Below, one piece after another: positions 1-7,225 of a DNA stretch of 12,873 nucleotides. The position numbers were made by a program, and so were the translations under genes. Numbering within the stretch: position 1 is the first letter of the stretch; the number at the start of each line of letters is the position of its first letter. The notes beneath the pieces were generated by a model. That model ran no database searches. It was given only the letters and a program-made list of their open reading frames with translations, and was not told the DNA's origin. Source of the stretch: Bin5 sp034428435. Its GTDB lineage: Bacteria; Chloroflexota; Anaerolineae; Caldilineales; Caldilineaceae. The stretch is taken from NCBI GenBank assembly GCA_034428435.1, contig DAOUHY010000356.1, positions 1-12,873 on the forward strand, read 5' to 3'.

Positions 1-337
1 ACTATCCAAACAGAACTTAGTTCAGTAGCCGGCTTGCTCTATACGCAATTGGCGATGATCGATTCAGAATGCCCGAGCAGAGCGGATGGCGGTCGCGGAT
101 AGTTGGAAGACGCGGCTGATGGTCCGTCAAGTGCACCTCTTTCGCATTTACCCAACCCTGGCGTAAGTCATTTCACTTAGAAAATCTGTCCGAATTCGGG
201 CAATCCCCAAAGAGCACTTTGTGTAGACTGATCGTCTTCACAACCTATCGACAACCCGCGCTTTCAGCACAATCACCCGTATGCAAGAGAAGCTGTCCTG
301 TTGCGCAAGCAATGTGTGACTATTTGTTGAGCCTGAC
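1..337. other. Gene-free leader upstream of rho
   Basis: I find no supportable gene in this stretch. A frame that is open from base 1 runs to a TAG at 100-102 and could be the tail of an upstream gene, but its 33 codons match nothing I recognise. No convincing -35/-10 pair is visible. TTGCGCAA at 301-308 is a perfect 8-base palindrome of unknown meaning. The stretch between about 130 and 280 is richer in C than in G, described separately. A long untranslated leader is usual for rho genes that regulate their own transcription. Confidence 0.5.
231..280 (+). promoter_or_regulatory. C-rich, G-poor tract, possible rut site for rho autoregulation
   Basis: By direct count these 50 bases hold 20 C and 6 G, with many pyrimidine-C dinucleotides spread along the tract. 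The wider segment 131-300 holds 52 C and 31 G. Rho loads on unstructured C-rich, G-poor RNA with spaced YC dimers, and in E. coli Rho attenuates transcription of its own gene in the leader. The tract lies about 70 bases before the rho start codon. That it is transcribed as part of the rho mRNA is assumed, because I could not place the promoter. Confidence 0.3.
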
Positions 338-343
338 AAGGAA
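338..343 (+). promoter_or_regulatory. Ribosome binding site of rho
   Basis: AAGGAA lies six bases upstream of the ATG at 350. This supports the first ATG over the in-frame ATGs at codons 6 and 8. Confidence 0.6.
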
Positions 344-349
344 CGAACT

Positions 350-1609
350 ATGGAAACGCTTAGTATGACTATGGCCGAATTGGAGGACTGCACTCTGGAT
401 GAACTCAGAGAGATGGCGCGGTCCTTGGATATAAGCGGCTATACGCGCCTGAAGAAGCATGATCTGATTATTCTGCTATTACGGGCTAACGCCGAAAAAC
501 AGGGATATATTTTTGGAGGGGGAATCCTGGAAATTGTACAGGACGGCATCGGTTTCCTGCGAAGCGACCATCTTCTCCCGGGACCGGAGGACGTTTACGT
601 CAGTCAGAGTCAGATCCGCCGTTTTGGGTTGCGCACAGGCGATCTCGTAGTTGGTCAGGTACGCCCGCCGAAGGATACAGAGAAGTATTACGGTCTGTTG
701 AAGGTTGAAGCGGTCAACGGACTTGACCCTGAGGAGGCGAAACGGCGTCCGGTTTTTGAGAAACAGACGCCGATATTTCCGGACGAGCAGATTCACCTGG
801 AGACCAAGCCGAATTTGCTGGCAACCCGCATGATCGATCTGCTGGCACCTATCGGCCGCGGTCAACGCGGGCTGATCGTCAGTCCCCCCAAAGCGGGCAA
901 GACGACCATTCTGAAGCGCATTGCCAACGGTATGTCAAGCAACTATGAGGATCTGCATCTGATGGTGGTGCTGATTGGAGAGCGGCCTGAGGAAGTAACG
1001 GATATGGACCGTTCTGTGGAAGCTGAGGTGATCAGCAGTACATTTGACGAACCGGTGCAGAACCATGTGCGGGTAGCGGAGATGGCGCTGGAACGAGCCA
1101 AGCGTCTGACGGAAAGCAGCCGCGATGTGGTGATACTGTTGGACAGCATTACGCGTCTCACCCGCGCTTACAATCTGACAGTGCCCCCGTCAGGCCGCAC
1201 TCTATCGGGTGGGATCGATCCGGCGGCGCTGTATCCGCCAAAGCGGTTTTTTGGCGCGGCCCGGAATTTGGAGGAGGGCGGCAGCCTGACGATCGTTGCG
1301 ACCTGTCTTGTCGATACAGGCAGCCGCATGGATGATGTCATTTACGAAGAGTTCAAGGGCACGGGCAATATGGAGCTGCATCTCAACCGGCGCACGTCGG
1401 AGCGGCGCATCTTCCCGGCCATCGATATTGAGCGGAGCAGCACGCGAGCGGAAGAGAAGATGCTGGAGCCAGAAGTGCTGGCGAAGGTGTACACTTTGCG
1501 ACGGATGAGCGATGCCATGGGGGGCGGCAATGAAGCGATTTTGCCGATTCTGGAACGCCTCAGCCGGACGCGAGACAACCAGGAGTTTCTGGACACGCTG
1601 ATCAAGTAG
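350..1609 (+). CDS. rho: Transcription termination factor Rho
   Basis: This is the hexameric RNA-dependent ATPase/translocase that ends transcription of untranslated RNA. At 419 aa it has the same length as E. coli Rho, and key residues fall at the same numbers. The Rho_N helical domain covers about 8-50. The cold-shock-like RNA-binding domain covers about 52-125, with the RNP1-like segment GILEIVQDGIGFLR at 58-71. The RecA-like motor follows from about 150. It has Walker A PPKAGKT at 179-185 (K181, K184), catalytic E211 in GERPEEVT, Walker B LLDSIT with D265, and arginine finger R366. Residue 210 is Gly where E. coli has Asp. There is no large insertion in the RNA-binding domain, unlike actinobacterial Rho. 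No clear intrinsic terminator follows the gene, and the next gene has its own promoter, so rho is probably transcribed alone. Confidence 0.98.
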   Translation: METLSMTMAELEDCTLDELREMARSLDISGYTRLKKHDLIILLLRANAEKQGYIFGGGILEIVQDGIGFLRSDHLLPGPEDVYVSQSQIRRFGLRTGDLVVGQVRPPKDTEKYYGLLKVEAVNGLDPEEAKRRPVFEKQTPIFPDEQIHLETKPNLLATRMIDLLAPIGRGQRGLIVSPPKAGKTTILKRIANGMSSNYEDLHLMVVLIGERPEEVTDMDRSVEAEVISSTFDEPVQNHVRVAEMALERAKRLTESSRDVVILLDSITRLTRAYNLTVPPSGRTLSGGIDPAALYPPKRFFGAARNLEEGGSLTIVATCLVDTGSRMDDVIYEEFKGTGNMELHLNRRTSERRIFPAIDIERSSTRAEEKMLEPEVLAKVYTLRRMSDAMGGGNEAILPILERLSRTRDNQEFLDTLIK

Positions 1610-1789
1610 GTATGCGATCATGCGGACCGATAACCAGCGCGAATCGCCCGGGGGAGCTTGAAAGGCAGGGGGGACCACGCAGCATGGAGTGGTTTACAGA
1701 AAAATGACGCTTAACCTACGTTTTCCCTACGGTATCCGATCTAACTGCCTTTGGGGGGGCAGAAACCGAGTGGATACCCGAAAATCGAT
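1610..1789. other. Intergenic region after rho
   Basis: No gene and no convincing intrinsic terminator is visible. The stretch has runs of five, six and seven G (1650-1654, 1668-1673, 1753-1759). It also has a short weak hairpin, CTGCC at 1745-1749 pairing with GGCAG at 1758-1762, with no T-run after it. CCTACG occurs twice close together near 1715-1735. Confidence 0.5.
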
Positions 1790-1818
1790 TTGTATAGACT
1801 CCAACTTATGCCTATAAT
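1790..1818 (+). promoter_or_regulatory. Sigma70-type promoter of the LysM/M23 gene
   Basis: A perfect TATAAT (1813-1818) sits exactly 17 bases after TTGTAT (1790-1795), which keeps the TTG of the -35 consensus but only three of six positions. The predicted transcript start is near 1825, giving a leader of about 170 bases before the ATG at 1996. The 17-base spacing and perfect -10 are the main support. Confidence 0.6.
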
Positions 1819-1825
1819 GGCATTC

Positions 1826-1901
1826 TTGAGGCGGTTCGGGCCGTTTGATAGCCTCAAATGGCCGATAAATCGCTCCTGTCAGTAGAAGAAACAGGCCCGA
1901 A
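1826..1901 (+). promoter_or_regulatory. Possible pseudoknotted 5' leader of the LysM/M23 mRNA
   Basis: TTGAGGC (1826-1832) is perfectly complementary to GCCTCAA (1851-1857). Inside that loop, TTCGGGCC (1835-1842) is perfectly complementary to GGCCCGAA (1894-1901), downstream of the first stem. Two interleaved stems of this kind are the arrangement of an H-type pseudoknot. A third helix, CCTGT (1875-1879) with ACAGG (1891-1895), would compete with the second. The first arm begins where the predicted transcript starts. A C-rich tract (1907-1919) and six T (1924-1929) follow. I compared this from memory with the c-di-AMP (ydaO) riboswitch, common ahead of cell-wall hydrolase genes, and did not see its conserved core. 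Confidence 0.3.
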
Positions 1902-1944
1902 AGCATCCCTCCCCCTCCCGGCATTTTTTGAAGTTTGCGTATAT

Positions 1945-1960
1945 TGTACAACGTGGTACA
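1945..1960. repeat. Small inverted repeat, possible operator
   Basis: TGTAC (1945-1949) and GTACA (1956-1960) form a perfect inverted repeat around a six-base spacer. The left half also sits in the 8-base palindrome TTGTACAA (1944-1951). It lies 35-50 bases before the LysM/M23 start codon and well downstream of the predicted promoter, so it could be a repressor site or an RNA hairpin. No protein is assigned to it. Confidence 0.25.
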
Positions 1961-1995
1961 GTCTTGTGCTGTATCCCTAGACTTGGGCAGGATGT

Positions 1996-3333
1996 ATGCT
2001 TAAGAGCAAAGAACACGTAGAACAACGCCGATTCAGTTATCATACTTTCCGCCGATCAAACAGCACCTCCACATCGGATCGGGAAGTAGACCAACCCCCC
2101 CTCTCCAGCAGTTTGACAGAATTCAGCCCCAGTCCAACACAGAATCAGATTCATCAGAGTTCAGAAGGTGCGGCGGAAGCTGCGCTGGAAGAGGGCTCGA
2201 CCGGACTTGCGGATGCGGCAGGCGGGGCGCTTGAGAATCTGAGTTCAGGTATACAGGGTTTCCTGCGAGAGCAGGTGGCGCCGGTGCGGCTGGCGAGCCA
2301 TCTTGCAGTCCTGGTGGTAGCAGCGATAGTCATTCTTGTCAGGCGAGTGGATCCCCCCGATTGGAATTTCCCGCTGCACACTCTGCCGGTTGATGTTCCG
2401 CTTGTGGAGAGTGCCGCTGCCGACACACAGCAAGCCCGCCGCAATCCGATAGTGGAGGTTGGCAATGCACTGCAGCGAGCGGTGCTTCCTTTTACGCGGG
2501 ATACCGAGGAGCCTGCCGTGGCATCCCCGGGCATCCAGATAGCGGAGGGGGAACCGGTAGGGGTTACGGGGCCATCCAAGCTAGACACAATCCAGATATA
2601 CAAGGTATTGCCGGCTGACAATCTACAGAAGATCGCTGCCCGTTATGATCTCAGGCCGGAGACGATATTGTGGGCCAATCCAAAACTGGAATCGAATCCA
2701 GATCTATTGTGGCCCGGCCAGCAGTTGATTATTCCTCCGGTTGACGGGGTGATGCACGTGGTTCGCCCCGGCGACACGCTGTCGACTCTGGCGGTGAAAT
2801 ACAAGGTGACCGTTGACGAGATCGTTGGCTTTCCATTGAACAAGTTGGAGTCGGCGGCCTCCCCGATCAGCAGCGGAAGTCAGTTAATCATTCCGAATGG
2901 CACCAAGCCCTATGTCGCCAGGCAGGTGGCAATGTATCGTGGTCCTGTGCCTGCCAATGCGGTCAGAGGTTCGGGCAACTTTGCCTGGCCAGTCAGCGGC
3001 CACATTACGCAGCAGTTCTGGCACGGTCATCGGGCGATAGACGTAGGCGCCCGGGCAGGATCCCCGATCGTGGCGGCCGATAGCGGCTATGTTGTGAAGG
3101 CTTCACACGGCTGGAATGGCGGCTATGGCAGTATGGTCATGGTCGATCATGGCAACGGCTTTGTTTCACTGTACGCTCATATGAATATGGTCTACGTGCG
3201 CCAGGGCGAGAATGTTGCCAAGGGCGAGCAGCTGGGTACGGTAGGCAATACCGGGCGTTCAACGGGGCCGCATCTGCACTTTGAGATCCGACAGAACGGC
3301 GCCGCGCGTAATCCATTCTACTTCCTGCCGTAG
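1996..3333 (+). CDS. Membrane-anchored LysM and M23 peptidase protein
   Basis: This is a likely zinc endopeptidase that cleaves peptidoglycan cross-links, or an activator of such enzymes, acting outside the cytoplasmic membrane. In order the 445 aa show a hydrophilic Ser/Thr- and Glu/Ala-rich N-terminal segment (1-98), one hydrophobic span of about 100-116 followed by Arg-Arg, a linker, LysM 1 (about 202-248), LysM 2 (about 253-300) and an M23 domain (about 329-440). The M23 zinc ligands H345 and D349 (HRAIDVG) and H428 (PHLHFE) are present, as are the catalytic histidines H395 (YAHMN) and H426, so the site looks active. About 99 residues before the membrane span is too long for a signal peptide, so it is probably a type II membrane protein with a cytoplasmic tail. 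An ATG at 1992 is out of frame, and only a weak GGCAGG precedes the start at 1996. The strong terminator downstream suggests a single-gene transcript. Confidence 0.9.
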   Translation: MLKSKEHVEQRRFSYHTFRRSNSTSTSDREVDQPPLSSSLTEFSPSPTQNQIHQSSEGAAEAALEEGSTGLADAAGGALENLSSGIQGFLREQVAPVRLASHLAVLVVAAIVILVRRVDPPDWNFPLHTLPVDVPLVESAAADTQQARRNPIVEVGNALQRAVLPFTRDTEEPAVASPGIQIAEGEPVGVTGPSKLDTIQIYKVLPADNLQKIAARYDLRPETILWANPKLESNPDLLWPGQQLIIPPVDGVMHVVRPGDTLSTLAVKYKVTVDEIVGFPLNKLESAASPISSGSQLIIPNGTKPYVARQVAMYRGPVPANAVRGSGNFAWPVSGHITQQFWHGHRAIDVGARAGSPIVAADSGYVVKASHGWNGGYGSMVMVDHGNGFVSLYAHMNMVYVRQGENVAKGEQLGTVGNTGRSTGPHLHFEIRQNGAARNPFYFLP

Positions 3334-3357
3334 ACAGAAAGGGTTTACAAGACACAG

Positions 3358-3389
3358 AAAGGTCCGGCACAATGTGCCGGACCTTTTTT
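3358..3389 (+). terminator. Strong intrinsic terminator between convergent units
   Basis: GGTCCGGCAC (3361-3370), loop AAT, GTGCCGGACC (3374-3383), then six T (3384-3389). AAA at 3358-3360 extends the stem to 13 bp with the first T residues. It lies 25 bases after the LysM/M23 stop. On the other strand the same hairpin is followed by TTTCTGTGTC, so it may also stop transcripts coming from fumC, though less efficiently. Confidence 0.92.
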
Positions 3390-3509
3390 GTTCTGCAACA
3401 GATAGTCAGCGACGCAGGCTTCCACGATTCCAGGGGGAAGAGTTGTTCACGTTTTGTGCCGTTATCGCGAAGAGGATGGTGAAGAAGGACGGCTTTCCAG
3501 CCTCGGTTT

Positions 3510-4901
3510 TCACAGTTGCTGAATGCCACCTTCGGTCAGTTTGCGGGGGTCGAGCAGCTCGTCCAGTTCGCCGGCGCTGAGGTCGGTCATCTCAAGGGCG
3601 ACCTCCTTGAGAGTGCGGCCCTGGGCATAGGCGGTTTTGGCGATCTGTGCGCCGAGTTCATATCCGATCACAGGATTCAGGGCGGTTACAAGGATCGGGT
3701 TGCTGTCAACGAGGCGGCCTATCCGTTCTGTGTTGACAGTAAAGCCGGCGACGGCACTGTCTGCCAGCAGGCGGCTTGCGCCGACCAGGATCGAGATGCT
3801 CTGCAACAGGTTGTAGGCGATGACGGGGAGCATCACATTCAGTTGAAAACTGCCCGACTGGCCCCCGATCGTGATTGTCAGGTCGTTTCCGGTGACCTGG
3901 GCGGCAACCATGGTGACCGCTTCGGGGATGACCGGATTGATCTTGCCCGGCATGATGCTGCTGCCGGGCTGCAGGGCAGGCAGTTCGATTTCAGCGATGC
4001 CGGCAATGGGCCCGCTATTCATCCAGCGCAGATCGTTTGCCATTTTCATGAGGGAGGTCGCGACGGTCTTGAGTTGACCGCTGAGCTCAACAGCGGCGTC
4101 CTGGCTGCTCAGGCTTTCGAAGTAGTTTTCGCTCGTCCTGAATGGCTGCTCGGTCATCCGGGCCAGTTTGGCGGCGATGCGTTCGCCGAACTCGGGATGG
4201 GCGTTTATGCCGGTGCCAACGGCGGTGCCGCCCTGGGCGAGTTCTGCCAGCCGCGTCAACGCGTCGCGCAGCCGCCGCTGCCCCTTGTTGATCTGGTTGC
4301 TCCAGCCCCCCAGTTCCTGGCTCAGGCGGATAGGCATGGCATCCATCAGATGGGTGCGCCCGGTGGTGACGATGCCGTCAACCTCTGCGGCTCTGGCGTC
4401 CAGGGCATCCTGCAGATGCTGGAGAGCCGGGAGGAGCTCATCGACAACGGCGAGATAGGCGCTCAGATGGATGGCTGAGGGAATAACATCGTTGCTGCTT
4501 TGCCCCATATTGACGTGATCGTTGGGGTGGACGCTGCGTCCCAGGATCCGGGATGCCAGCGTAGCGATGACTTCATTGGCATTCATGTTTGTGCTGGTGC
4601 CGGAGCCGGTCTGGAAGATGTCGAGGGGGAAGTGGGCGTCGTGGGCGCCGTGCGCGACTTCGGCGCAGGCGCTTTGAATTGCCGCGGTCATCTCGGCATC
4701 CATATGACCCAGGTCGAGATTGACGGCAGCGGCGGCCCCTTTGATGAGCCCGACTGCGCGGATGAACTGGCGGGGGAAGCGGAGCGGGCTGATGGGGAAG
4801 TTGTCGACGGCGCGCTGGGTTTGGGCAGCGTAGAGAGCGTCCTTGGGCACGCTTACCTCGCCCAGGCTGTCATGTTCAATGCGAAATTCCTGACTACTCA
4901 T
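3510..4901 (-). CDS. fumC: Class II fumarate hydratase
   Basis: This enzyme interconverts fumarate and L-malate in the citric acid cycle, as an iron-free cytoplasmic homotetramer. From the ATG at 4901 it has 463 aa, against about 467 for E. coli FumC. The superfamily motifs are intact: GSGTSTNMN at 99-107, the TGRTH segment with catalytic H184, and the signature loop GSSIMPGKIN at 313-322 holding the catalytic serine. The related aspartase and argininosuccinate lyase share the fold, but this combination and the close overall match favour fumarase. An upstream TTG at 4919 would add six residues. I prefer the ATG because GGAG (4914-4917) precedes it, although its 12-base spacing is longer than usual, and no ribosome site precedes the TTG. 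It lies 39 bases after a permease gene on the same strand and may be cotranscribed. No strong terminator follows except the shared hairpin at 3358-3389. Confidence 0.96.
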   Translation of the reverse strand: MSSQEFRIEHDSLGEVSVPKDALYAAQTQRAVDNFPISPLRFPRQFIRAVGLIKGAAAAVNLDLGHMDAEMTAAIQSACAEVAHGAHDAHFPLDIFQTGSGTSTNMNANEVIATLASRILGRSVHPNDHVNMGQSSNDVIPSAIHLSAYLAVVDELLPALQHLQDALDARAAEVDGIVTTGRTHLMDAMPIRLSQELGGWSNQINKGQRRLRDALTRLAELAQGGTAVGTGINAHPEFGERIAAKLARMTEQPFRTSENYFESLSSQDAAVELSGQLKTVATSLMKMANDLRWMNSGPIAGIAEIELPALQPGSSIMPGKINPVIPEAVTMVAAQVTGNDLTITIGGQSGSFQLNVMLPVIAYNLLQSISILVGASRLLADSAVAGFTVNTERIGRLVDSNPILVTALNPVIGYELGAQIAKTAYAQGRTLKEVALEMTDLSAGELDELLDPRKLTEGGIQQL

Positions 4902-4940
4902 AAGAATGTTCTGCTCCAATCGGATTCTTGATCACAGGGA

Positions 4941-5897
4941 TTAACGTTCGCCGCGCATATAGGGCAGACCGAGCGCGGCCGGTGCGCCGAGGCGGCGGCT
5001 AACGTTTTCGTAGACGGTAATGAGTGTGAGAACGAGGACTGTCAGAAGGTAGGGCATCATGGCCAGCATAGCGGCGGGTATGACCCCGCCCCCAGCTGCC
5101 TGCAACCGAAACTGAATTGCGTTGACCCCGCCAAAGATGAGGGCCCCAAGCAGCGCCCGCGCCGGATCCCAGGTGGCGAAGATAACGAGAGCGATGGCGA
5201 TCCAGCCGCGCCCGCCGGTGAGGTTTTCAGTCCAACCGGGGGTATAGGCGAGGCTCAGGTGGGCGCCGCCGAGCCCCATGAGCATACCGCCGCCAATGGT
5301 GGCGAGATAGCGAGTGCGGGTGACCGAGATGCCCATGGCGTCGGCGGTGTCGGGGTCTTCGCCGACGGCGCGCACGTTGAGGCCGAGCCGGGTGCGGTAG
5401 AGCAGGAAGGCGGCGAGTGGGACGGTCAGATACATCAGGTAAACGAGAAGATCCTGATTGAAGAGGGCCTGGCCAAGCAGGGGGATCTGGCCGAGACCGG
5501 GTATTGCGAGTTTGTTGAACTTGGGGCCGACCAGGCCCACAAGCGGCGCGCCTTCCGGCCCGAGGCGCTGGCCGAGAAAGCTGCTAAGGCCGATGCCGAA
5601 GAGGGTGAGCGCGAGGCCGCTGACGACCTGATCGGCGCGCAGGGTGACGGACAGAAAGGCGTGGATGGAGGCAAGCGCGCCGCCGACGACGATGGCCGCA
5701 AGCGTGCCGAGCAGGAGACTTTCGGTATGAAAGCCGACGGCAAAGGCGCTGACGGCGCCCATGATGAGAATGCCTTCCAACCCGAGATTAAGAACGCCGG
5801 CCCTTTCGGTGTAGATTTCACCGACTGCGGCAAAGACAAGCGATGCGCCGGCCTGAATTGTCACCGTCAGGATGGAGATAAGAAGGGCGAGTTCCAT
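4941..5897 (-). CDS. ABC importer permease, BPD_transp_2 family (NupQ/YufQ-like)
   Basis: This is one of two membrane subunits of an ABC importer of the type that works with a BmpA/Med-family lipoprotein. Characterised members import nucleosides; the substrate here is inferred from family. The 318 aa are almost wholly hydrophobic with about eight to ten predicted spans. Family landmarks are ERAGVLNLGLEG at 31-42, the cytoplasmic loop GEDPDTADAMGI at 179-190 that would contact the ATPase, and GRGWIAIALVIFATWDP at 229-245. Riboflavin- or sugar-type importers use related permeases and cannot be excluded. It lies 115 bases downstream of its partner permease and 39 bases before fumC. The start ATG has no clear Shine-Dalgarno sequence. 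No matching ATPase or binding protein is in the window. Confidence 0.9.
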   Translation of the reverse strand: MELALLISILTVTIQAGASLVFAAVGEIYTERAGVLNLGLEGILIMGAVSAFAVGFHTESLLLGTLAAIVVGGALASIHAFLSVTLRADQVVSGLALTLFGIGLSSFLGQRLGPEGAPLVGLVGPKFNKLAIPGLGQIPLLGQALFNQDLLVYLMYLTVPLAAFLLYRTRLGLNVRAVGEDPDTADAMGISVTRTRYLATIGGGMLMGLGGAHLSLAYTPGWTENLTGGRGWIAIALVIFATWDPARALLGALIFGGVNAIQFRLQAAGGGVIPAAMLAMMPYLLTVLVLTLITVYENVSRRLGAPAALGLPYMRGER

Positions 5898-6012
5898 TGT
5901 CGTTGCGCTTTCACATGCGAGTTGTCAGGCGGCGAGTTTCAACTGCCTTCGCCAGATTGTGTACAGATTCCACCGGTATGGAACGGGAGAATGGGGATGG
6001 TCGGCGCTCTAA

Positions 6013-7146
6013 CTAGTCGGCGGGCGTCGGTCCGCCGGATGCGGGGGCAGGACTGGCCGCAGGGCTGGGCTGCGTACGAATCACCCGCAACCGGTAGTTG
6101 ATAAAGACGTCGGCGCCGAGTACGAAGAAAAGTATCGAGCCCTGGAGCACGCCTGCGACGGCCGCCGGCAGTCCCATGGTAATCTGCAGTTGATCGCCCC
6201 CGGTGCTGAGACCGGCCAGGAGCAGGCTGACGAGCAGGATGGCCCAGGGGTTCAGTTTTGCCAACCAGGCCACGATGATTGCGGTAAAGCCGTCGCCGAC
6301 AGCGATCCCGTTTTGCAGCCGATGGGCGACGCCGGCGACCTGGCTGAATCCAGCCAACCCGGCAATGCCCCCGCTAACGAACATGACCATGAGTACGTTG
6401 CGGGCGATACTCATCCCGGCGTAGCGAGCGGCGAGAGGGTTCTTGCCAATCACCTTGATCTCCAGGCCCCACTTGGTACGGTCGAGGACAAGCCAGAGCA
6501 GGAAGGCGACGAGGACGGCGATAACGAGACCGTAGTGGACGCGGCCCAGGTCGATGGGGAGGCGGGGCAGCCAGGCGTGCTGGGGGAACTGTGCGCTGCC
6601 GGGGAAGCCGAAGCCCTCGGGATCTTTCCAGGAGCCGGTATAGAGATATTGCATCCACAGGATGGCCACATAGTTGAACATGAGCGTTGTGATGATCTCG
6701 TTGACCCCCAGGGCGGTTTTGAGAAAGGCAGGGATGAGACCCCAGATGGCGCCGGCCACGAAGGCGGCCACGATCATGGCAGGCAGGAAGGTCCATTGCG
6801 GCATTCCACCGATCAGTTCCGGTAGAAAGAGGGCGACCCATGTGGCGGCAATGACGCCCCACACGAACTGACCTTCGGCGCCGATGTTCCAGAACAGCAT
6901 GCGAAAGGCGATACCCACGGACAGCCCTGTAAGCATGAGGGGGATGGCGCGCAGAAGGGTCTCGCTGATATGGTAGCGCTGGCCGAAAGCGCCCGTAGCC
7001 ATGGCGGCATAGGTTTCGAATGGATTTGCGCCGAATATCCAGAGTAGAATGCCGCTGAAGATGAGCGCGAGACCGAGGGCGATCAGGGGGAACAGGAATT
7101 CTACGCGGCGGGGACGGCTCAGGCGTCTTTCAAGAATGAGTTGCAT
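6013..7146 (-). CDS. ABC importer permease, BPD_transp_2 family (NupP/YufP-like)
   Basis: This is the larger membrane subunit paired with the permease encoded just downstream. The 377 aa begin with a basic cytoplasmic end (ERRLSRPRR), followed by many hydrophobic spans. Landmarks are FWNIGAEGQ at 86-93, the GVNEIITTLMFNYVA helix at 147-161, the coupling-loop segment GKNPLAARYAGM at 234-245 and GDGFTAIIVAWLAKLNP at 284-300. These are typical of the BmpA-dependent nucleoside importer permeases. The last 20 or so residues (about 358-377) are a Pro/Ala/Ser-rich hydrophilic tail that is not part of the membrane domain. The usual order in this family is binding protein, ATPase, large permease, small permease; here the first two are missing and a histidine kinase gene lies 79 bases upstream. 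Function as a nucleoside importer is inferred. Confidence 0.9.
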   Translation of the reverse strand: MQLILERRLSRPRRVEFLFPLIALGLALIFSGILLWIFGANPFETYAAMATGAFGQRYHISETLLRAIPLMLTGLSVGIAFRMLFWNIGAEGQFVWGVIAATWVALFLPELIGGMPQWTFLPAMIVAAFVAGAIWGLIPAFLKTALGVNEIITTLMFNYVAILWMQYLYTGSWKDPEGFGFPGSAQFPQHAWLPRLPIDLGRVHYGLVIAVLVAFLLWLVLDRTKWGLEIKVIGKNPLAARYAGMSIARNVLMVMFVSGGIAGLAGFSQVAGVAHRLQNGIAVGDGFTAIIVAWLAKLNPWAILLVSLLLAGLSTGGDQLQITMGLPAAVAGVLQGSILFFVLGADVFINYRLRVIRTQPSPAASPAPASGGPTPAD

Positions 7147-7205
7147 AGCGGAGTCTCTTTGTACGCGTTTGACCTGCGCAGAGTTTTTTCAGATTCCCAT
7201 GATTA

Positions 7206-7217
7206 CCCGCTAGCGGG
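7206..7217. repeat. Perfect 12-base palindrome after the kinase gene
   Basis: CCCGCTAGCGGG is fully self-complementary and lies nine bases past the kinase stop codon, before the permease gene. No T-run follows on the - strand, so it is not a standard terminator. It could be a weak attenuating hairpin or a protein site. Confidence 0.3.
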
Positions 7218-7225
7218 CTGCCGGG

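Noticed and set aside
1..102. Frame open from the window edge to TAG at 100-102
   Set aside because: Thirty-three codons without recognisable similarity are too few to call the end of an upstream gene.
1907..1919. C-tract whose complement GGGAGGGGGAGGG could join a G-quadruplex
   Set aside because: Only three G-runs are present on the - strand, so an ordinary intramolecular quadruplex is not clearly supported.
3516..4478. 320-codon + strand frame opposite fumC
   Set aside because: fumC is certain from its motifs. The antisense translation is low in complexity and shows no domain or ribosome site.
5968..5983. TTCCA/TGGAA inverted repeat between the two permease genes
   Set aside because: Five-base arms with no T-run and no promoter beside them are within what chance gives. 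I cannot support a function.
5259..6101. Long + strand open frame (280 codons) opposite the smaller permease gene
   Set aside because: It overlaps a clear membrane permease gene on the other strand, its translation is a charged Gly/Ala/Glu-rich sequence typical of the reverse complement of hydrophobic GC-rich codons, and it has no recognisable domain.
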